Source: Serripes groenlandicus
Lineage: Eukaryota; Mollusca; Bivalvia; Cardiida; Cardiidae
Assembly (NCBI GenBank): GCA_031761405.1
Contig: JASEVX010000008.1
Span: forward strand, 46,583,419-46,647,418
Direction of reading: 5' to 3'
Length of the DNA stretch: 64,000 nucleotides
Positions 57,283 to 64,000 of this stretch are shown here, piece after piece; position 1 is the first letter of the stretch; each line of letters opens with the position of its first letter. The notes beneath the pieces are model-generated. The model ran no database searches. It saw only the letters and a program-made list of their open reading frames with translations, and was not told the origin of the DNA. A program made the position numbers and the translations under genes.

Positions 57283-57664
57283 AGAAGCGCGTAACCTATA
57301 CATATAGACATTATGTTGCGCAATAGTGTCAGTTAAAAACATTCATTATCAGTCTTGCCAACTTGATTGTCTTTTTTCGTGTTTTTTTTCCTTTTCAATG
57401 TAACACAACAGCGTCTGGGCGTTTTATCTGTGTATAATTAAGATAAGAACAGAAACAGGGTTAATAGTTTTATCACAAAGGTGACATTGTTAATTAAATC
57501 GATGTCATTACTGATAGAATTCAGATTACACAATTACAATAAGTGTGCAAGTTAGTTATAAAAAATAAACAGAGTTTGAAGACGCTTTGTATAAGATTAT
57601 AGTGAAAGCAAACGAGTTTCAGGATAAAGAGGCATCAATCGTCATCTGGTACAGACTAAGTGTT
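57283..57664. other. Unassigned non-coding sequence
   Basis: Nothing recognised. Confidence 0.35.
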
Positions 57665-58090
57665 GTGGCAAAAACTGAATAGGCGGTTTGATCAGGGATT
57701 GTTGCATGTATCAGAAGGGAGTTTTTGCTATAGACAATATGTGAAACTGGTCCCGAGGCTGTTTATAATAAGTCAATGATTTATCAGAATATTTAAACTG
57801 CACGTAAATTGAATTGAACAGTATTGTACTGTACGGTATTGCCCAGTTTCTATAAAATAAATCTCCAATGAGTGAATCCTTTTTTGTCGAAACTGGATAG
57901 ACTGTTTGATCCGGGGTTGTTACTTGCATGTGAAAGGAGCTTTTCCTATAAATAATATGTGGAATTGGTCCCAGGGTTGTTTATATTAAGTCATTTATTT
58001 GTCGGGACATTTAAACTGCACGCAAATTGAATTGAATTGGCATGGCCTGTTTCTGTAAAATAAAACTTCAACGAGTGAGTGCTTATGTCT
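57665..58090. repeat. Tandem duplication, ~220-bp unit, diverged
   Basis: Shared blocks: 'ggtttgatcagggattgttg' and 'tgtttgatccggggttgtta'; 'atttaaactgcacg'; 'aaattgaattgaa'; 'tataaaataaa' or 'tgtaaaataaa' followed by 'gagtga'. Confidence 0.8.
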
Positions 58091-58514
58091 ATTATATTTG
58101 TACAATGTGTTCTGATTGAATACTTGAACTATTATCAATACCTGCAGGTATTGCCGTTCAAGACATAAATCGACTAAGTCTTTCTTTATTTCGAAATGTA
58201 ACCGCAGTTTGTGTAATTGCAGCCATTGTACTTATGTTAAAAGATTGTTCTTTAAACGCTATTCGGTTTGTTTATATATGTTTTCAAAGATACGAACTTC
58301 ATATCAACGCACATTCGAACTATCCCTAGTTAAAATAACCCCACATGGAACATCTCAAAGATAAAGGGATAAACTATTATAATACGTTTACCTATGAGTA
58401 TCACATCAGCTTAACACAATCGCGTAACCTCTACGCTTTATCATTATGTTATATGACAGCGATGGCTATGCGTCATTGGCAAGTACTCATTCAGAAATCA
58501 AATGTTTCCATTTT
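58091..58514. other. Unassigned non-coding sequence
   Basis: Nothing recognised. Confidence 0.35.
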
Positions 58515-58730
58515 CCCACTTACAGACGTATTTTGACTCATTTACATGTACAGCAGACACCTTTTATAAACGTTGTGACGAAAGAAGAAATTGCTCAACA
58601 TAAGCAATTTCTCCTCTTGCCGCAATAATTTCAATTTAATCATTAATTTTCATTTATAGATATATTTCATATGTTTGCCTAGACGTTTTGAAAGTTGTCA
58701 GCTGCAGATTTGTTCAGAAAGGGTTATATA
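58515..58730. mobile_element. MITE family D, left end worn
   Basis: 'tgtacagcagacacctttta' at the left, central 'gaagaaattgctcaacataa' hairpin, and 'gttgtcagctgcagatttgt' with 'cagaaagggtta' at the right. Confidence 0.65.
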
Positions 58731-59689
58731 ATGTAAATGTACTCTACAATCTCGTGTCGGTCAACTAATTTTATAAGCCTTTTATGACGAAAATGGGTTT
58801 GTCACTTCTCCGTATGGACTTCCTTAAACCATAAGCACTACACTAAAGTCAGAAGGTAATTACGTGGCCGAGTTATGCGAGAACGGTCTGTGAGTGTTAT
58901 GGTGAGACTGTGCGTATATGCCCAGGCTGCGCGCCACTGGTTGCAATTTGAAACAAAACATTTCACGGTATAAAATCTTATCCAATAACACAATACCCAC
59001 AAAGAGAAGCGTTAATTAAAGTCTAAACCATGTAAGTCAATCTTGCTGCAGGCTGGCGTTAGTTCTTATTGGAACGAAGAAGATGATATAGAATGTGTGA
59101 TTCTGTTGCGAATATAACAAAAAAAACAGAATCCAATCCATTGTTACATAAAGAAAACCTGTCTAGTCGTATTCACCGACGTATCGGAACATTTAATCGT
59201 CTACTGTTCTCTCAAGAAACATGATGGAAACAAAAGATAGCCACGGATCAAAAGATCAGTTTGCGTTCAGTAAAACGTAACGTTAGGTTGTTGGACGCGA
59301 ATCCTTGTATTGTTAAAGCTAATATTGTTTTACTTTGGTTCGTTAACTGCTTAAGTTAACAAACGATAAATGCACCTGCCTGCATTGCATTGTACGTTAT
59401 ACAACCAGGATGCAATTCCACCCACCTTACGTAGCGCAAAGTATTACGTATCTTCATTATTTTTGTTTTCCTAATGAAAATGCCAACATAGTTCACTTCT
59501 TAACAATTACTGTTAGTCAGAGATGTAACTATTTAGGTCAACATATTCAACTTCTTCTACCTGATATGATAGTTTCACAGTCGTCTGCTTTGAAAAGTCC
59601 AACATCTGGACCATTGGGAGCTTTATTTTAGATACGGGATAGGAATAAACGTCAACGTAGGAGAAAATGTTTGTCGTAAGTATTTTGTA
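58731..59689. other. Unassigned non-coding sequence
   Basis: No supported gene or repeat. Confidence 0.35.
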
Positions 59690-59833
59690 TTAACTCTTAC
59701 AGCGCCGAATTATTTAAAGTAGACTCTTCCATGCTCAAAATCAGGTGTCTCAATTTCTTAATTTATGAAAGTTAAGGATTATTTTGATAACTAAAGGGCA
59801 AACAATGCTGATTTCAGGTGAGACAGCTCGTTT
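59690..59833. mobile_element. MITE family C, left half
   Basis: TTAA at 59690, then 'ctcttacagcgccgaattat', up to 'caggtgagacagctcgttt', where the central hairpin stops and foreign sequence begins. Confidence 0.75.
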
Positions 59834-59964
59834 CGTGGCCGGCCGGAAGGTGTAATATGCTGACTATGTAGGTTGAATATGTATTGTCGTATATGTATAC
59901 ATTTGTCAATGCCGGATGAATGCTTATTGCATTCCTGACCTGGTTTACATATCCGGGTCGGACC

Positions 59965-60347
59965 GTTAAGAACATTACGAAATTAATCGTTCACGCTCCG
60001 CTCCGTTCGATGCAGTTCCGCTTCGCTCACGTTCCAATCCGCTCTTAAAGCGTTCAGTCGTTCAAATCATTGTGATTGCTTTTTTCCGTTCCGTTCAAAT
60101 TTATTGCTTTTTTACACTGGTAACGCTTCATTTCGATTAAAAGTAGTTTCGTAAAACAATTATTGAGTAAATTTTTGCAACCGCTCAATGAGCGAAGGAT
60201 ACATGTGATTAGATTTGTTCATTCATTGTTTGTTCCGTTCAGATCGCAAAATTCCGTTCCGCCCTTAAAGCGATCCAACATCGTTTCGATCACGCTCACG
60301 ATCCAATCACGTTCCGCTCAGATTGTCAATGTCATGATGTTCTTAAC
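59965..60347. mobile_element. Possible DNA element with 'gttaagaacat' ends
   Basis: 'gttaagaacat' at the left and 'atgttcttaac' at the right are exact inverses. The interior is rich in 'cgttccgctc'-like words in varying spacing. Only one copy is seen here. Confidence 0.45.
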
Positions 60348-60376
60348 TGTACCATTAATTTAAACGGTAGTAATGG

Positions 60377-60523
60377 CTCTCTTTCTCTCTCTCTCTGTCT
60401 ATGTCTGTCTCTGTCTGTCTCTGTCTCTCTGTCTCTCTTTCGGTCTCTCTGTCTGTCTGTCTCTCTATGTCTATCTCTGTTTCTGCCTGTCTCTGTCTCT
60501 GTCTCTCTCTCGCTCGCTATCTC

Positions 60524-60562
<39 letters not shown>

Positions 60563-60657
60563 GTCTCTCGCTCTCTCTCTCTGTCTCTCTCTGTCTCTCT
60601 CTCTCTGTCTCTCTATCCCTCTCCCCCTCTCTCTCTGTCTCTCTCTCTGTCTCTCTG

Positions 60658-60739
<82 letters not shown>

Positions 60740-60774
60740 CCCCTCCCCCCCCCCCCCACCCCCCCCCCCCCCCC
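60377..60774. repeat. (CT)n / (CTGT)n microsatellite ending in a C run
   Basis: Similar in make-up to that at 38061, with a final ~40 bp of nearly pure C. Confidence 0.97.
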
Positions 60775-60972
60775 GCTTGGCACTAAGGGATATTGGGTAA
60801 TCATTACAACTTGTCGGATACTGAAATAACTGTAATGCATTTACAAGTCTGCAAGGCATGATAAGAATCGTTCCAGTGTCTTCAAACCATGCAATATACA
60901 TGCACATAAATTTGGTTGAGATTGAGCTATTTATATTTTGAACCATGAACTTACAAAGGGACATTTGGAAAA

Positions 60973-61225
60973 AAACGGGTATATGGTATTCAAAAACATA
61001 GAGCTATTTTATCCTCGGCTATATAACCCATCGGTCAATACGATCCATTCACTCCCAGTGAACTTTGAACAGTATGTGCCATCCCATGGCTATCCTGTCC
61101 ATTGGAGTAATACGGGTATATGATATTCACAAAGATTGAGCTATGTTATCCTTGGCTATATATTCCTCCCAGTGAATATTGAACATCATATGCCATCCTG
61201 TGACTTACCTGTCCGTTAACGTTAA
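60973..61225. repeat. Diverged tandem duplication, ~140-bp unit
   Basis: 'aacgggtatatggtattcaa' is matched by 'tacgggtatatgatattcac', and 'cccagtgaactttgaacagt' by 'cccagtgaatattgaacatc'. Confidence 0.75.
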
Positions 61226-62002
61226 TATGGTTAGTCGCATTAATATATTATTTGTTACTTACTATTTACAAGACACATGGTTCAATATTTTTTTACTTTT
61301 TACTTTTTGAAAATGTATGGAACCAAAATGAAAGGTTATACATTATTTAAGTAAATATATTAAAAATGTCTTGTCCTTGAATACTACCAAAGCAATAAAA
61401 TGATTTCAAGATAACGGCTATACTAACGTCTTTATAACGTAGAATGTATAAGACGCTTTAGACATGCGAATTGTATATCTAGTTCTATTCAATAAAACAT
61501 GCACGCTACGATTGTCCTGATTTAATAGTATTTTACACAAAAGAGGAATTTATTTTGAGGGAACTGTTAATGTTAAGTCATTGTTAAATGATCTACCCTA
61601 GTTAAGGAAATATATACACTATCTATCTAATACATGTACTGGCAACAATGAAGGAACCATCTGATTTAAAAAAAAAGAGTAAATTGCATGTGTTCAGAAT
61701 ATGACACAAAGATGCAATGTACGAGGAGTTTGCATACAGTTTGATTTACTTAAAACACTAAAATAAGCAGAGAAATTCAAAGCTAACTGTAAAGCATGTC
61801 TATTAAAATATGTAATCACGTTGAAATTCTCCATAACATTGACATGGAACAATAGGACAGATCATTAGCTACGTAAACATTCGTTTACTACATGCATTCC
61901 TTCGTGTTTCGGGCAGACTTGAAGGTTTCATTCATAAAATGCTTTTTATGTTTTTGAAAACATGAATGATATCAAATAACAGTAGAACAAAACAGAGCAT
62001 CT
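61226..62002. other. Unassigned non-coding sequence
   Basis: AT-rich. Nothing recognised. Confidence 0.35.
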
Positions 62003-62248
62003 CGAGGGCTTGGCTTGAAACAGTTGTAACTAAAATTGGTATTTTGTTTACCAAGGTTATTCACCTGGCCATAAAGTCTTTAAATGCATTAAATCATTTT
62101 CTTGGTAAACAATGGAAATTTAGGTGCCATTGCTCATTCTGAGCAATGGCACCTAAATTTGCATTGTTTACAAAGGGGTCAAAATTGCCTCTAAACCAGG
62201 CTTTTCAAAATAGATTTTTAGTTACAACCGTTTCACGCCAAGTCCTCG
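62003..62248. mobile_element. MITE family A
   Basis: 'cgagggcttggcttgaaaca' and 'cacgccaagtcctcg' at the ends, intact central hairpin. Flanks atct and atat agree at three of four bases. Confidence 0.9.
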
Positions 62249-62329
62249 ATATGTGTATTAAGCGGCTATAAGAACATTTACCGAGCAACCTAGCAAGAAA
62301 CTCATATTACTTGTTTATGATTGATTGTT

Positions 62330-62545
62330 TTGTGTAATGCTTTCAACATTGTGTCAATTATATAACGGAGTTTCGTTGATAAGAAATCAGTATTACTGGT
62401 TTATTTATCCTGAAAAAAGTCAGTCGTAATGCTAACGTTGCAACCCTGAGCGCCATACTAACTAGTTTAAAAGCATTTAATATGGACCCGGCCGGGGATG
62501 GAACCCGCAGCCAAGCCGGACGCTATTGCATTGCACCACCGAGGC
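62330..62545 (-). mobile_element. SINE, family S1
   Basis: Minus strand: head 'tggtgcaatgcaatagcgtc', worn B-box 'cgggttccatccccgg', 'gttgcaacgttagcattacg', 3' end 'gttgaaagcattacacaaaa'. Confidence 0.78.
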
Positions 62546-63260
62546 GGTCACATGTTTATGAACATGATTACAAGGTCGGTGTGCGTAAGTATATCTCTAC
62601 TACGTTAAAACAGAATAAACAGTAAAAAAAAAACAACATCAAAAAACAAACATGTTCAGTACAAACCTGCACAATGTAACGGCGGTAGTAACATTTCCAA
62701 TACATGTATCTGTGTTCAAACGATTTTGACACATCAAAGGAACAGTCGACCGAAGCAAATAATGTTCACCGAATAGGTATTTGATAAAGACCCCAATAGC
62801 CTTGTAATGTACCATGAAATTTGTATGGTGTTTATGCAGATTTTACCGACTCTCAACAATTACCGCATTCCTTTGCCTGACGAGGAAACACGAAGAACAT
62901 TAATTAATTCTTATTGTTTTACCAGAACCAAGATTTTATTGTGTGTTTCTTCAGTTCCGATTGTGTGTGTGGGTTTCTGTGTTTTATATACAATTACAGG
63001 AGATGAAAGAGAGAACGAGACATAAAAGCTTAAACAGTCACAGCATGTGCCTACCTTTAATGTCTCTATGCAATGAAAACTAACCGATTTATGCTCAAAG
63101 GCCACTGTCATGTCCATACGAATGTTAACAGTAGAAACGTGCATGCTTTCAGTTAAAAGCGCGATCGTTCGAACCGGTAATGAACCAATAACATTCTACA
63201 TTAACTTAAGCTATTTTTAACTGGTCTGTATTGCGAAAAAAACACGTCGGGTTATTGTGA
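62546..63260. other. Unassigned non-coding sequence
   Basis: Nothing recognised. Confidence 0.35.
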
Positions 63261-63267
63261 TACCCTT

Positions 63268-63410
63268 GGCGACGTCGTCGTCGTCGTCTGCGTCTTCAGC
63301 GTTGTCTGCATCGTATGCGTCATCTTATAATTTAACCTTACCTCATAACTCAAAAGGCTTTTAATATTTTTAAATGAAACTTGGTACACGTGTTTCTTGG
63401 AACAATACGC
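63268..63410. repeat. (GTC)n run and mollusc-type repeat trace
   Basis: 'gacgtcgtcgtcgtcgtctg' is followed by 'cataactcaaaaggctttta' and 'gaaacttggtacacgtgttt', wording I associate with a dispersed mollusc repeat. Not verified. Confidence 0.35.
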
Positions 63411-64000
63411 ATGCCTATACTAAGTTACATAACTCTTGCTTCAGTACTGCTGGCAGATGGGTTGGTTGACATGTCCGAAGGTAGGCTCAGTGAACCGTTA
63501 CATAAGAACATAGGACAACGGAAAACAAAGGAAGACGCTCTCCCAATGATCCGTTACAATCCGATTTTACTATCTAAACAATTGCTGTTTCACTGTCGTA
63601 TGTCATTCCCCAATTCATCTACTTAGCCTCTTTATATAATTGCGCAATAGCTTAACAAAAGTGAACCCAATATTCGAGGTTAGACTTAGACGAAGTTAAG
63701 CGTATTTAAGAGATATAATATAATTGACATTAACATTACAGACAATGTGTTGAACACTTAATACACATTCGGCCAATAGTGGGTGACTAATTTTCAGCGA
63801 TCGGAGTATAGCATTTATCTAGGTAGACATGCCATTCAATACGTACGGAAGAGAAGACCCTGTATATACCGAGTTAAAATGCCACGTTTCCATCAACCAC
63901 CAGAAGAGAGAAGAAATAACTAGCGTATAATTAACTTGCTCGTAAAAACGGCTTCTAAGGACCATACACCGGAAGATTCTTGTTAGTCAAATAATATGTT
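63411..64000. other. Unassigned non-coding sequence
   Basis: Short ORFs without domains. Nothing else recognised. Confidence 0.35.

Noticed and set aside
60332..60964. 210-codon Arg/Glu-rich ORF on the minus strand
   Set aside because: Frame through the (CT)n microsatellite.

Overview
This 64 kb window comes from an animal genome, most likely a marine or freshwater bivalve mollusc. The pointers are low coding density, many tRNA-derived SINEs whose 3' ends carry a 'gccgtgatataactgaaa...ttgaaaacggcgttaaac'-like domain (a type I associate with bivalve SINEs), numerous short palindromic DNA transposons, and long simple repeats. A heterodont such as Dreissena is plausible, but this is an inference from repeat style. 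I found no host protein-coding exon that I could defend. The only convincing coding sequence is the 3' end of a BEL/Pao LTR retrotransposon.

Layout. From 1 to 19.6 kb the window is a mosaic of SINEs (called here S1 to S4), MITEs (called here A to E) and small tandem duplications, several nested in one another. From 19,667 to 27,490 lies the outstanding feature: a 7.8 kb fold-back element with an exact 8-bp target-site duplication (atatccag), near-identical terminal inverted repeats over several hundred bases, two arms of an ~88-bp satellite facing each other, a zone of short CGATATCTCGAAC-type repeats near each end, and a GC-richer core with its own ~120-bp tandem repeats. It has no credible ORF, so it would be non-autonomous.

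From 27.5 to 44 kb the SINE/MITE mosaic resumes, with a large (CT)n/(CTGT)n microsatellite at 38 kb and a pair of ~0.5 kb repeats in inverted orientation at 35.2 and 40.6 kb. From 44.19 to 45.94 kb the plus strand is almost devoid of G and runs into a 200-N gap, which looks like a sequencing or assembly problem. After the gap come a SINE head, the BEL/Pao integrase plus DUF5641 region (46.2-47.7 kb), a 3' untranslated part with a (TTC)n array, a probable 3' LTR (48,387-48,909), and the rest of the same kind of SINE. From 49 to 64 kb there are more SINEs and MITEs, a 0.62-0.67 kb tandem duplication containing a long hairpin (53.6-54.9 kb), and a second CT-rich microsatellite (60.4 kb).

How the parts relate: the short elements depend on enzymes encoded elsewhere. 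SINEs need a partner LINE. Families C and D have piggyBac-type TTAA ends. Family A makes 4-bp target duplications. The 7.8 kb element makes an 8-bp duplication. Family names A-E and S1-S4 are labels for this window only.
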